Source: Synanceia verrucosa
Taxonomy: Eukaryota; Chordata; Actinopteri; Perciformes; Synanceiidae
Assembly: GCA_029721515.1 (NCBI GenBank)
Contig: CM056556.1
Coordinates: 17,821,598 to 17,885,597, forward strand
Direction of reading: 5' to 3'
Length of the DNA stretch: 64,000 nucleotides
Shown here: piece after piece, positions 14,500-23,869 of the stretch
How the letters are laid out: each line of letters begins with the position of its first letter
Numbering within the stretch: position 1 is the first letter of the stretch
Translations under genes and position numbers: made by a program
Notes under the pieces: model-generated
Told to the model about the DNA's origin: nothing
The model's input: the letters and a program-made list of their open reading frames with translations, nothing else
Database searches by the model: none

Positions 14500-15260
14500 A
14501 TCAACTGGTAGTAGTTCTAACACCATTTCTTGAAAGGGCTACAGCGCCACCTGGCATAGCGGAGTCAGCCAGGTCTCTGACCATTATCTGAATTAAACAA
14601 ACTCTGTGTGTACTTGGATTTTGGGACAGACCACCTGCCGAGTTCCAACATGGCATTTGGTAATATCCAGTACAATCCTTCCATGTGACTGCAGTGACTG
14701 TCCTCACTGTGTGGGCCACACAGTACATTTCAGTCCTGTAGTGCTTCAGTGCCCTCCACTGAGTCCTCTGATTCACATATCTTATGATGGGGGTTTGCTT
14801 CTTCACCATAGATATGCAAACGGACTGCAATCTCACCAGGTTATGATCTCAGTGACCTAGCAGGAGGAGGAGTGATGAGTTCAATATTTTTAGTGCTCTT
14901 TAATGCTGACATGTCCAGTGTTACACTATCTGTCATTATTATACATCATGAGATCTCCACACTTCTGCTTAATATTCTTGCGTATAAAGTTATAAACAAG
15001 TTCACACAGTTTCCCCTTAATAGTGCTGTGTCTAGTGCAGTGTTCATGTCTGGTGTTCGCTCTGTTCGCCATGTCTCTGTGAATAGCCTGATGCTTTTTC
15101 CCTCTAGTGCTGGGTCAGCTTCACCAGCTCATCCATCTTACTGGAAAGGAATGTCACATTTCCCATAATGATAGGTGGAAGAAATGTCTGTAACATCTCA
15201 TCTTAGCTCACAGCACAGCACCAGTATCGGTGTCCTCGTCTCCTTTTCCACATCTCATAG
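14500..15260 (-). pseudogene. Rex1-like LINE fragment (endonuclease start and linker)
   Basis: Minus-strand relic. Near 15170-15110 the frame reads IMGNVTFLSSKMDELVKLTQ, matching the start of the APE endonuclease of this LINE family. At about 14858-14790 DHNLVRLQSVCISMVKKQTP matches the end of the endonuclease and the linker seen at 13050 in the neighbouring copy. Only about 300 bp separate the two, so most of the endonuclease is deleted. Because it duplicates the SDHNLV region of 11475-13140, it is a separate insertion rather than the same LINE. Confidence 0.55.
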
Positions 15261-15274
15261 TCAACACTGGGCCT

Positions 15275-15399
15275 CACACAAGTTTGTAAAGGACAGAGGG
15301 TGTCATATCCTGTACAGATTGTAAAGCCCAATGGGGCAAATTCATAATTTGTGATATTGGGCTATACAAATAAACTTGACTTGACTTGACTTGACAAGT
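15275..15399 (+). repeat. Retroelement 3' tail ending in (CTTGA)n
   Basis: The sequence TGATATTGGGCTATACAAAT followed by four CTTGA-like pentamers is the classic 3' end of fish LINE/SINE families. No body is recognisable upstream on the plus strand. Confidence 0.6.
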
Positions 15400-15984
15400 C
15401 GGCATCAAAATTTTACAGAATGCTAACAGCTGATCCTGGCTGGAAACAATTTGGCCATGGCTGCACGTAGGATCTCCGGGTATGTTCACGAACGGAAGTA
15501 GTAAAAACACCACTGCAGCCACAACCAGTGTCCATGTTTGAGAATAACAATACACGGCACAAAGACAAGACATCATTTATGCTGATATTTCATTCTTAAT
15601 GTATTAAATGTAGAGTATTAATATATTAAATGTAGAGTATTTATAATAGTTTTTGTTTGTCATTTTGCTTTTTATTTAATATTTCCCACTTTTATTATTT
15701 ATTTTAATTTCAGTGCAGTAACATATTTAATAACCAGTCATTTAGTCACATACACTTTATTTGTTTATTTCAAAGGCAAGAAATGCATGCACATAGTGTA
15801 GTGAGCTTCAGCCTATATAAGCCCATTGCACTAGATGGAACGTCAAATTCCTTGCTTTAGACCTACATACATTATTGAAAATGGTACATATAGTACTCTT
15901 ACATTAATACCTGTCTATAAACTCTAACTGCAAGATAGATTAAGTTTCAGCCAATTCCAGGTATTTAGAAGTGCTCCTCCATTT
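15400..15984. other. No gene recognised
   Basis: AT-rich spacer with a short direct duplication (ATTAAATGTAGAGTATT, around 15600-15645). No coding signature. Confidence 0.5.
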
Positions 15985-16200
15985 TACTCTGTCTAAGACG
16001 CTTGCTGGGTGGGCTGACCAACCACAGAGATCTTGGTGGTCTCGAAATATCCTCAGGAAAGTTGTTTTTGTGTTGGTAGTTGCTTGATTGTACCTTAGAC
16101 CAAGGTCATTAAAGTTCTGGTGGCTGTAGGTGAATGATCCTTCCAGAAATCTATAAATAACAAGTAAAAAAAAATAGAAAAAAAGCACCAAACTGGAGCG
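15985..16200 (-). pseudogene. 5' fragment of the second LINE family
   Basis: On the minus strand the frame reads QNFNDLGLRYNQATTNTKTT and then FLRIFRDHQDLC, closely parallel to LTDLALRYNLS at 6325 in the LINE at 4318-6420. At the DNA level 16003-16070 and 6194-6265 share the same order, including GCTTGCTGGGTGGGCTGACC. It is a short orphan of the N-terminal, pre-endonuclease region. Confidence 0.7.
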
Positions 16201-16351
16201 CTAAGAGCTGCTGCACCTGTGACAGTAATCCAGTCCTCCTCGTCTCCACTCAGGGCCGGTTCCTTCTCTGTCCAGAATAAAGATAAGACTCTCAGCCCTT
16301 ATATTAACTACAGAGCTGAACTCTGAGGGATAATATCATTATACATGGCCT

Positions 16352-17695
16352 CAGGGGCAGATCTAGAATAATATTTATGAGGTGACGAGAGGGGGGCAGG
16401 AATTTTTGAGGGTACATATGACAGATGTAGCTATCTGAATTTAATCACAGTTGATAAGAAATAGTATGTACACACAATAAAAGGGCATATGCTGTCATTT
16501 ACAAAGTCATATAGACAAACAAGAAGAATCTATGCAAGTGAAACTTACCCATGGCAATCCATGGACTGAGCTGAGCTGTACTGAGGTCAGCATTAATACA
16601 CTGTGGAAATAAATTAGTCACGGCACTCAAACAAGTTACTGTATCACTTAAATTGTTCACAGTTATCAGTTGCATCTTTTGATTGTGAATTTTCTAACCA
16701 GAGATGATATTTGTACCAGTTGCTGCTGAAGCTTCTCCTGACTCCTCCTTGGAGGGTCTGAGGGTCACCTCACAACTGGACATCTGGAAGATGGAGGGGA
16801 GGAAAGATTCAAACTGCATTACATCTGAAATAATTATACAATATAGCTACTAATAAAACCAATTTGGAGCTATCACTGGTTATTAATAACCATCAAACTG
16901 TGTCAAGACACACTAACATTTTAGTCTGGGAGAGTATTTTTAGGTTTATTTGTATAATTTTGGTATTTGACCTGAGCAATGGATCTAAAATTCATCATAC
17001 ACAAAATATTGCCTATGCAGCAGCAGCAGCTTCCATACCATGTGGAGCAGCTGGTGATGTTTCCCTTTCACTGTCACCTTATCTCTTCTCTCTCTTTCTT
17101 CCTCCTCATCTTGGTGATGCTTTCCCTCCTCCATATGTTCACCACCATAGTGTTCTCCCACCTCCTGTCCCTGGTCGACTTGGCCTTGTATTCTAACTCT
17201 GTCACGTTTCTGGTGCCCTTCTCTCTCTCTCTCTTTGAACCTCATCTTTGTCTTCTCTCTCTCCTTCCACCTCTGTTCTCTCTTCTTGTTTTCTCTGACA
17301 GACATGGAAGTAGCCCACAGAGAACTAACGTCAGATCTAACGGTTATCATCAAAATTAGTATTGCAACTGCACTAGCACTGTGCTTTCATTATAATTTAA
17401 TTCCTTGACAGATAGTGAATCAGTTTTACCTTGTTTGTCCTGTGTCTCCTTTCCTCAGGACTCTTGGCTCACTCGCTTTTTCCAAACAAATCAGTCTCTT
17501 GCCGCGCAGTCACTGATGTTTTCTCGCGATGCATTCACTGCAGTCCTACATTGGAAATCCATGTGTGTAAATGTCAAATTGGCCGTAACTTTTCTATTAA
17601 TTCATTGCTGCCAAATGGGGTGGCAGTAGGGGTGACCAGCCAGTCTTTTAGGGTGGCATTTACCACCCTATGCTACCCCGGTAGATCCACCCCTG
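16352..17695 (-). mobile_element. hAT DNA transposon relic with perfect 8-bp target duplication
   Basis: A 1344-bp element. The ends are CAGGGGCAGATCTAG on the left and GTAGATCCACCCCTG on the right, imperfect terminal inverted repeats starting CAGGGG. It is flanked by the perfect direct repeat CATGGCCT at 16344-16351 and 17696-17703. An 8-bp duplication with CAG(G)G-type ends is the hAT signature. The interior retains a TTF-type zinc-finger block on the minus strand (16690-16775) and a hydrophilic, charged frame (16985-17353, minus), but no RNase H-fold or dimerisation domain is seen. It is therefore an internally deleted, non-autonomous copy. Confidence 0.85.
16690..16775 (-). pseudogene. 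hAT transposase remnant: TTF-type zinc-finger start
   Basis: The minus-strand frame reads RRSFSSNWYKYHLWLENSQS followed by KDA. The W-Y-x-x-x-x-W-L-E-x-S-x-x-K-D-A pattern is the opening of the TTF-type zinc finger found at the N-terminus of ZMYM-like hAT transposases, where it binds DNA. It is bounded by stops, and the Cys residues that should follow are not evident. It sits inside the element at 16352-17695 and supports its hAT assignment. Confidence 0.5.
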
Positions 17696-17703
17696 CATGG
17701 CCT

Positions 17704-17999
17704 TTCAGAAGAAAAAAAAAAGAATCTCAAGACAATCCTCACTAACGAGTTGAAAATGAAGCCAGAGGAAGCTGGAGCCATTCTTTTTTCCAGAGCCCAT
17801 CACCTTGAGAGGATCAAAGCAGCAACGGAGACCCCTTTCTCTCGTGACTGAAGTCACAGAGTCAAGGATGAAGTCTGCTGTCACGAAGGGCAAAGAGCTG
17901 AAGGGATCCAATGACTATATCAGCCACCAATTTCCACTGGATGGAGATAGCTTCACCCAAACATGACAGAGACAAGGAAAAGCAAAAAGAGCGCTGTCT
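17704..17999. other. No gene recognised; possible retroelement debris
   Basis: A short plus-strand frame (EEAGAILFSRAHHLERIKAA near 17765-17825) looks protein-like, but I cannot place it in a family. No other support. Confidence 0.3.
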
Positions 18000-18213
18000 C
18001 GTATGTGTCTGTGTAGGTTCTCAGTCATCCAGATCGAGGTAAATCAAAAAGAGCAAAAAAGAGTCAACTGTATTTGCTTGAGGTTGGTAGAAAACATTTT
18101 ATCTCTCATCCAAGAGGCTTCTTCAGTTCTAACTGACTGGTGGAGTTCAGATACGTATACTCCTGTTGGAGCAGAAAAACAAACAACCAAAACCACCAAA
18201 ACAATAGGTCTCA
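18000..18213 (-). repeat. Penelope-like element 3' noncoding region
   Basis: Sequence downstream, in the element's sense, of the Penelope-like ORF. On the minus strand it contains CTGAAGAAGCCTCTTGGATG followed by AGAGATAAAATG, a block I associate with the noncoding ends of this family in fish. It continues without a visible break to about 18000. The outer boundary is not defined by a target duplication. Confidence 0.5.
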
Positions 18214-19450
18214 TTAGGAGTTGTTACCATTCATGTGGGAGTCGCTGTCTCGCCCACCCTGATGAGAGCCGTTAAGGTGAGCTGCACTCAGGTGTGAATG
18301 GATGCTGTGGTTTCTGGGGATGGAGGTCAATACTGAGTTGTAAGTAGGTGAAAGCTGGTGTCGTAGTCCTTCTCCTCTGTTCAAAGATGGTTTCCCCAGT
18401 TTGACAAAAATGGCTTCCTTGACTCCTCTCTCAAACCATCTGTCTTCCCTGACTAAAACATGGGCATTGCTGTCCTCAAAGGAGTGGCCTGTGGCTTTCA
18501 AGTGCAGGTGAACTACTGAGTCTTGTCCTGAGGAGGTGGCTCTCCTGTGTTGAGCCATATGCTTGTGGAGCGGTTGTTTGGTGTCCCCAATGTACAAGTC
18601 ACTGTATTCTTCACTGCACTGGACAGCATAAACTACATTACTCTGTTTGTGCAGTGGGATTTTGTCCTTTGGGTGGACCAGCTTTTGTCTTAGTGTGTTA
18701 CCGGATTTGAAGTCAATGGGAATTTTGTATTTACTGAACATTCTTTTGAATTTTTTGGAAACTCCAACAATATAGGAGATGACAACAGGTTTCCGTTTGT
18801 CATCCCTCTCCTGTTCATTGTTGTGTCTGTTGTTGGTTTTGACAAAGGCCCAGTTTGTATAGCCACATGTCTTAAGAAAACTCCTGATGTGTTTCTGTTC
18901 TTTGACCTTTCCTTCTGTCCTGGTGGGGAAGTTCTGGGCCCAGTGGTTCAGAGTCCTGATGACCCCCAACTTGTGCTGCAGAGGGTGGTGGGAATCAAAG
19001 GGAAGATACTTGTCCGTGTGAGTGGGCTTTCTGTACGCCTCAATGTCAGTTTCAAGGTGTACTGCACAGCCCAAGAAGGCCAAGTTGTCCTTAGCATCTT
19101 CACGGGTGAATCTGATGTTGCGGTCCACTGTGTTGATGTGGTCTGTGAAGGCCTCCACCTCTTGGGTTCTGATTTTTACCCAGGTGTCATCCACATATTT
19201 GAAACAATGGCTGGGTGCTGTCCCTGTGAAAGAGTTCAGAGCCTTGCTTTCCACCTCTTCCATATACAAATTGGCAACTATAGAAGATACAAGTGAGCCC
19301 ATGGCACAACCATGTTTCTGTCTGTGGTAGTTTTCTCTGTATTGGAAATAGGTGGTGGTCAAGCAGAGGTTCAGCAGAGTGAGGTATTAAAGAGCCACTT
19401 ACATATATCTCAGTGTGTCTGGTCCTATCCTTTATGGTCTGGCAACACAT
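18214..19450 (-). pseudogene. Penelope-like retroelement: RT C-terminal half plus GIY-YIG endonuclease
   Basis: The 382-codon open frame on the minus strand (start 19362) covers the RT from motif B (GCAMGSLVSSIVANLYMEE, residues 19-37) through catalytic YVDD (56-59), the thumb signature RKPTHTDKYL (111-120), a linker, then a GIY-YIG nuclease: VYAVQC (244-249), LYIG (256-259), the conserved ERGVKEAIFV glutamate region (311-320) and LNRG (327-330). RT plus C-terminal GIY-YIG is diagnostic of Penelope-like elements, which copy RNA and insert using this nuclease. The frame extends upstream (LTLLNLC near 19380-19363) but meets a stop just beyond, and the fingers and motif A are missing, so it is 5' truncated near 19450. 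The position after YIG where an Arg is expected (PLHKHM, residues 264-269) appears to be His. Close to intact, yet unable to retrotranspose as it stands. Neptune or Poseidon subgroup not resolved. Confidence 0.9.
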
Positions 19451-19504
19451 ATTTTGCTATATCTCAGCTTGGCTTGGGAATTGGCTGAAATTCAGACTGC
19501 CGGA

Positions 19505-19785
19505 CTGTGTATACGGGGGCGGCTGTCTGTAGTGACTTGGGCTGGGAATCGGAGGGTCGCCAGTTCAAGTCCAGGTCGGACCAAAATGGAGAGTGGAGAG
19601 TGGACTGGTAGCTGGAGAGGTGCCAGTTCTTCCTCCTGGGCACTGCCGAGGTGCCCTTGAGCAAGGCACCGAACCCCCAACTGCTCGGGGCGCCTGGATA
19701 AGGGGCAGCCCCCTCACTCTGACACCTCTCCTCTAATGCATGTGCATGTGTTTGTTTCATGACTTGTGTGTGTAATGTGCAATTG

Positions 19786-19816
<31 letters not shown>

Positions 19817-19872
19817 TACTAACAGAGTGAAGAAATGTAATTTCCCTCATCGAGGGATTACTAAAAGAAGTC
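19505..19872 (+). mobile_element. tRNA-derived SINE with internal (TA)n
   Basis: The tRNA-like head is at about 19515-19580, with a B-box-like GTTCAAGTCC. It is followed by CCCTTGAGCAAGGCACCGAA and ACCCCCAACTGCTC, a phrase shared by many fish SINEs, then poly-A with (TA)n at 19791-19819, and a 3' end AATTTCCCTCATCGAGGGAT containing a small hairpin. No clean target duplication found. Inactive copy by inference; SINEs depend on LINE machinery. Confidence 0.75.
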
Positions 19873-19977
19873 TTCTTCTTCTTCTTCTATACCTACTTGT
19901 CCTCTCTGTGACAACACAGAGAGTGATGTCAACTGAGTGTTTCTGTGTGTGTGTCGGACTCATGCCCAGAATGGGTA

Positions 19978-19978
19978 A

Positions 19979-20009
<31 letters not shown>

Positions 20010-20015
20010 TATACA

Positions 20016-20072
<57 letters not shown>
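19978..20072. repeat. (TA)n microsatellite
   Basis: TA run with single GT and CAG interruptions. Adjacent to the beginning of the LINE at 20100. Confidence 0.95.
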
Positions 20073-20075
<3 letters not shown>

Positions 20076-20135
20076 CAGTGTTGTAATCAGTGTACCCCTG
20101 AACAGCAAACATAAAAACAACTTTCTTGCACTTAA

Positions 20136-21515
20136 AGCTATAGTCTGTCATTCTGTTCAGAAACACTTTTTGTTATACTGGGTGAAATGGTCCTTCCACC
20201 CTGAGAGCAGTCAATACATTATGTGTTCAGAAAGAGGAAGGGAAAAAAACAGACCTGTGCAGCTACAGGACTGTAAAATCTCTGACCAATCAACTGCCAC
20301 TCAGGTCGAGTGGAAGAACCAATCATGTCTCATCCTGCTCACATCTCCCTCTGTCCCTCCCTTCTCCCCTCTGTTGTCGGAAATATCCAGCACACTCCTC
20401 TGCAGAAATACAGTTAGCAGGAAAATATGTTGTGTAGGGAACAATGGCAGAGAAAATGCAGCAAAAATATCACTTCCAGCGTTACTTCTGACCCTTTACA
20501 CCCTGCTAAAAAGGCAACAAGAAGAAAGAGGGAGTCAGAAAAGGCTGCGGCTATGGCTAAAGCTAAGAGGACAAACCAGAGTAAACGTTGGTGGAGACAC
20601 TGAGGCATCTGAAGGGACTGAAAAGTGATGCAGAAGTTGCTTTCGTTCTGTTGGACAGGTAATTATTTGTTTGGCTTTGGGAGGAGTTATTATTTTCATG
20701 AAATATGTAATGTTTTCTAACTTAGCTACTTTTGTAGCATGTATTAGCCCGATGCTAAAATCAGCTTCTCTGTGGGTGTAAACTGGTCATAGGTGCGGCC
20801 TGTATTGAAGATTGAGGTTATAGGATATGACATTTTGAACATGATGCACAATCATAGTCTCAATTTTCTGCATTATGAAGGTGCTCACAGACAGCGGACT
20901 GTCAACGGAGCAGAATCTGGATGTCCATTCCACCCAAAGTTTCCATAGTGGAGCGCTCTGCTGCTAGTTGCTTCCTGTGAAATTTCTGTGAATCAGAAGA
21001 TCAATGTCACATTTTTTGCATCGCAGGTTGATACGAAAAATAGCAGTCAAGCAGTGTTTTGTGTGACAACAGTGTGAAGCGGAGGTCGGAAAATTTGAGC
21101 TTTGCACACTCCGTGTCTGTTCCGCCGAGTATGTTTGGGCCTTTAGCTCAATGCTATCTTATAATGCTAGCTTATCTGTGCTTGTAAACTGGTCGGCCGT
21201 TCCGCTTGTGTTGAAGAGGTTATAGGATATGACAATTTGACCATATTGCACAGCCATAGTCGTCAATGTCTCCATTATAAAGGTGACAATATGACATTGG
21301 TATAATGACTTTGAGTGGGACGTTTTACAACTCTCGTGATGTAACATATCGGCTCTCCTCTCCCTGCTGAATCTTACTGTTCAAGTATGAGGAGGTGGAC
21401 AGAGCACTGACAGGAGGGGGAGGACAGTGTGGAGCTTAGAGGATGCTGAGAGGAGGTGGCACTTTCAAATCATACTCGCTCTCTTGCTAGCTCTCTGAAA
21501 TAGTAGACTATAGCT
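20136..21515. mobile_element. TTAA-flanked non-autonomous DNA transposon
   Basis: A 1380-bp element bounded by TTAA at 20132-20135 and 21516-21519. The ends are AGCTATAGTCT and its inverse AGACTATAGCT, an 11-bp terminal inverted repeat. TTAA duplications are made by piggyBac and Kolobok-type transposases. Inside there is a diverged direct repeat: 20762-20870 and 21165-21290 share the order GTAAACTGGTC, GTTATAGGATATGACA and CATAGTC. No transposase frame. Its insertion interrupts a LINE, and removing it with one TTAA reconnects the LINE frame. Confidence 0.75.
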
Positions 21516-21751
21516 TTAAACATCAGGAGCTTGAATAAGCATCATGAGGATCTAGTTACTTTGCTTACCAACACAAGTTCCAACTTTGATGTAATTGGTT
21601 GTAGTGAAGCTTGAAACCTGAGTGATAGGCCATGCACAGAAATCTTAAACATTGGTAGCTATAAGTTGTTTACCAGGAACAGATGTAGCAGTTCTGGGGG
21701 CTATTCCATGTAGGAGTCATCATCAATGGAGCCCTGATACCTCAATTCACC

Positions 21752-21841
21752 ATGGCAACCAGAGGAAAAATGGCACGATCAACATATTTTACAAGTGCAG
21801 AATTGGAGGTACACTTAATTCAGATCATAGCATACAGGTGA
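21752..21841 (+). pseudogene. MYB/SANT-like N-terminal fragment (Harbinger accessory protein)
   Basis: ATG at 21752 in the context CACCATGG opens a 29-codon frame MATRGKMARSTYFTSAELEV that stops at about 21839. The TYFTSAELEVL-type opening matches MYB/SANT-like proteins related to NAIF1 and Harbinger accessory proteins as I remember them. The rest of the domain is gone. Its position just inside the left inverted repeat supports the Harbinger call for 21697-22448. Confidence 0.4.
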
Positions 21842-22107
21842 AAAGTGGTGCAGTGGTTTGGAATAAAATCTGATTATCATGTAAGTGCAATCCCACAGGG
21901 AAAAAAAGACTTAGAAGCAGCTTAACATGAAATATAAAAGCGTCATTCAAACAGGTAAGGCATATTTTACTTGGTCATGATTGCACCTTTCTTTAGTTTT
22001 ATTCATATTTGATTTATTAGTAGCTTAAATAATCTGTCATTCAGTGGCAATTTCTATATGTACTGTCGGCCACAATTAACCCCCCCCCCCGAAAAAAAAA
22101 AAATATA

Positions 22108-22146
<39 letters not shown>

Positions 22147-22197
22147 CTGCAACTTTTGTCCTCTTGACTAATATCCTATAACATGTTTAGTATATTA

Positions 22198-22212
22198 TTG
22201 ATATATATATAC

Positions 22213-22264
<52 letters not shown>

Positions 22265-22307
22265 GTGTATATATATATATATATATACACGTATATATAT
22301 ATATCAA
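22198..22307. repeat. Palindromic (TA)n tract
   Basis: A 110-bp TA tract opening TTGATATATATATACGTGTA and closing with its near-inverse TACACGTATATATATATATC then AA. It can fold into a long hairpin or cruciform. A second TA tract lies at 22103-22146. Confidence 0.9.
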
Positions 22308-22474
22308 TAAGCAGGTTAAGATCACAGAGTCAGCTAACATGGTGATTGAGTTTTACTTATCTCTCTTTCTGGAACTGAAAACCTAGTTCCATTATTTCAG
22401 GCTTAACATACTCAAAGTTTTCACTTAACCTGCTTTCTGGAATACCCCCTGGTGGTGGTGTTTGCCTATATATT

Positions 22475-22779
22475 TTTTCTAGATAGCTGGAGCCTATCCC
22501 GGCTGTCTTAGGGTGGAAGGCAGGGTACACCCTGGGCAAGTCACTAGTTCATCGCAGGGCATCGCAGACAGACAACCACTCACACTCACATTCATACATA
22601 CAGACTTTTTAAATTAGCCAATTAACCTAATCCCCATGCATGTTTTTGGATGGTGGGAGTATCCGGAGAGAACCCATGCAGACACAGGGGGGAACATGCA
22701 AACTCCACACAGAAAGGCCCCGGGCCAGGAATCAAACCCTTCTTGCTGTGAGGCGATAGTGCTAACCACTACACCACCT
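22475..22779 (-). mobile_element. SINE-like dispersed repeat copy
   Basis: The same family as 12010-12366, with GGAGCCTATCCCGGCTGTC, then ACAACCACTCACACTCACAT and the tRNA-like end CTTGCTGTGAGGCGATAGTG read from the other strand. Flanked by TATATATT at 22467-22474 and 22780-22787, a low-complexity but plausible target duplication. The tail end is shortened: it starts within TAGCTGGAGCC. It interrupts the LINE just after GGGVCLYI. Confidence 0.75.
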
Positions 22780-23399
22780 TATATATTCTATCCTCATAGA
22801 ATATGAGGATTTATGATGATATTGTCATAACAGACAATCACACTGACTTTCTCTTTGCTGAAATAAGCATCAAAACCATGAAAAGTGTCATAGGTATGAT
22901 CTATCGTCCCACGGATGCTGATCTTGACACTTTCATGGTCAGGAAGTGTTGTACTCTATGAACAATAAACATCCTCCTTAGAGATTTCAACATTGACCGA
23001 TCCAGGAACTATGCAGCCAAGAGTGACTTTATAAATACACTACATTCCTCTTCCTTCTTCCCTAATACCAGGGAACTCGATTATGGATAATTTCATCATA
23101 AACATTAATAAATCTACTTTGGTATCTGGAGTGGTGCCAAGATTTCTGATCACCGTTCCACTGTATTATTTTTGAACCTACCTGTTAGACCCTCACCCAT
23201 ATGTCACAAATTATAAAGATTTTAACTTAATGAAAAAAACGCATGACATCTAAATGAGGATTTGCAGGTTAAGACATGGTATAGAATCTTCAAATGCAGT
23301 GATGCTGATACTGCATTTGACAGTTTAGTAAAGAAATCAGATTCAATTCAAACGACCATCCCCGAGAAGACTATCATAAGCATAAACTACGGTAGCGCA

Positions 23400-23730
23400 A
23401 ACCCTCATGTTTTTTTATTGATACCTACCTCATTGTGCTTAGCTTGTTTCCTTGTGACTTGCCGTGTGCTCACCCTCACGTCCAGTTTTTTTTTTCCGTA
23501 TGCTTCTTCCTTGTGCTTTCCCTGGATCCCTCGTCTCCATGTTCCACCTTCCACGCCAAGTTCTCCACCGTGTATTCATTTAACCACCGTCTCCACGTCC
23601 CCATCTGCTCTGTGCCTGCCTGCTTCCCTCACCCAGCCTGCATCCTTCGTTCTTTGTGTTATGTTTAAAAACCCCTGAACCATTCCTGTGGCTCTGTTTC
23701 CTGCTCTGGGGTCCTAAGCCACTGCCTAAC
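23400..23730 (+). repeat. LTR-like dispersed repeat, copy 1
   Basis: Shares its order of phrases with 35790-36080: CTTGTTTCCTTGTG, GCCGTGTGCTCAC, TCTGTGCCTGCCT, CAGCCTGCATCCTT and AACCCCTGAAC. Copy 2 has a TATA-like CATAAAAGCC upstream and AATAAATAAAA downstream, so the family may be a solo LTR. It interrupts the LINE at 20100-23860. Ends not resolved to the base. Confidence 0.5.
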
Positions 23731-23869
23731 ATTAATAATGAAGTGTTTAAGGCTTGTACAAAAATACATCAAAAACATAGGTCCTGGTGCAAACAAAGCA
23801 AAGAAATAACATGTATGTTAGAACAAATCTGACACAAAAGATATTGAAAACACTGTGTTGAATTGTGTT

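Larger units (their letters stand above)
21697..22448. mobile_element. Harbinger-like non-autonomous element, 3-bp CTG duplication
   Basis: The ends GGGGCTATTCCATG (left) and CTGGAATACCCC (right) are imperfect inverted repeats beginning GGGG-TATTCCA. The element is flanked by CTG at 21694-21696 and 22449-22451. PIF/Harbinger elements make 3-bp duplications, and fish Harbingers commonly start GGGGGTATTCCAG (from memory). It contains a MYB/SANT-like N-terminal remnant at 21752, poly-C/poly-A at 22081-22102 and palindromic TA tracts. It interrupts the LINE between the codons for Ser-Ser-Gly and Gly-Gly-Val. Confidence 0.7.
20100..23860 (+). mobile_element. LINE endonuclease region split by four later insertions
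   Basis: A jockey-order LINE whose APE-type endonuclease text is scattered over 3.7 kb. Pieces, in order: up to 20131, then 21516-21696 (HLNIRSLNKHHEDLVTLL read across the first insertion; FDVIGCSE; FTRNRCSSSG), 22449-22474 (GGGVCLYI), 22788-23390 (IGMIYRPTDADLDTF, LLRDFNID, then SDH; later IFKCSDADTAFDSL) and probably 23735-23860. The insertions are a TTAA-flanked DNA element (20136-21515), a Harbinger-like element (21697-22448), a SINE-like copy (22475-22779) and an LTR-like repeat (about 23400-23730). The endonuclease nicks target DNA to prime reverse transcription. Point stops and a GDFN-to-RDFN change show decay. Family uncertain. Confidence 0.75.

Noticed and set aside
16985..17353. Charged 122-codon minus-strand protein as a host gene
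   Set aside because: It lies wholly inside a bounded hAT element and is low complexity; its antisense is pyrimidine-rich.
18823..19296. 157-codon plus-strand frame
   Set aside because: Antisense of the Penelope-like RT and nuclease.
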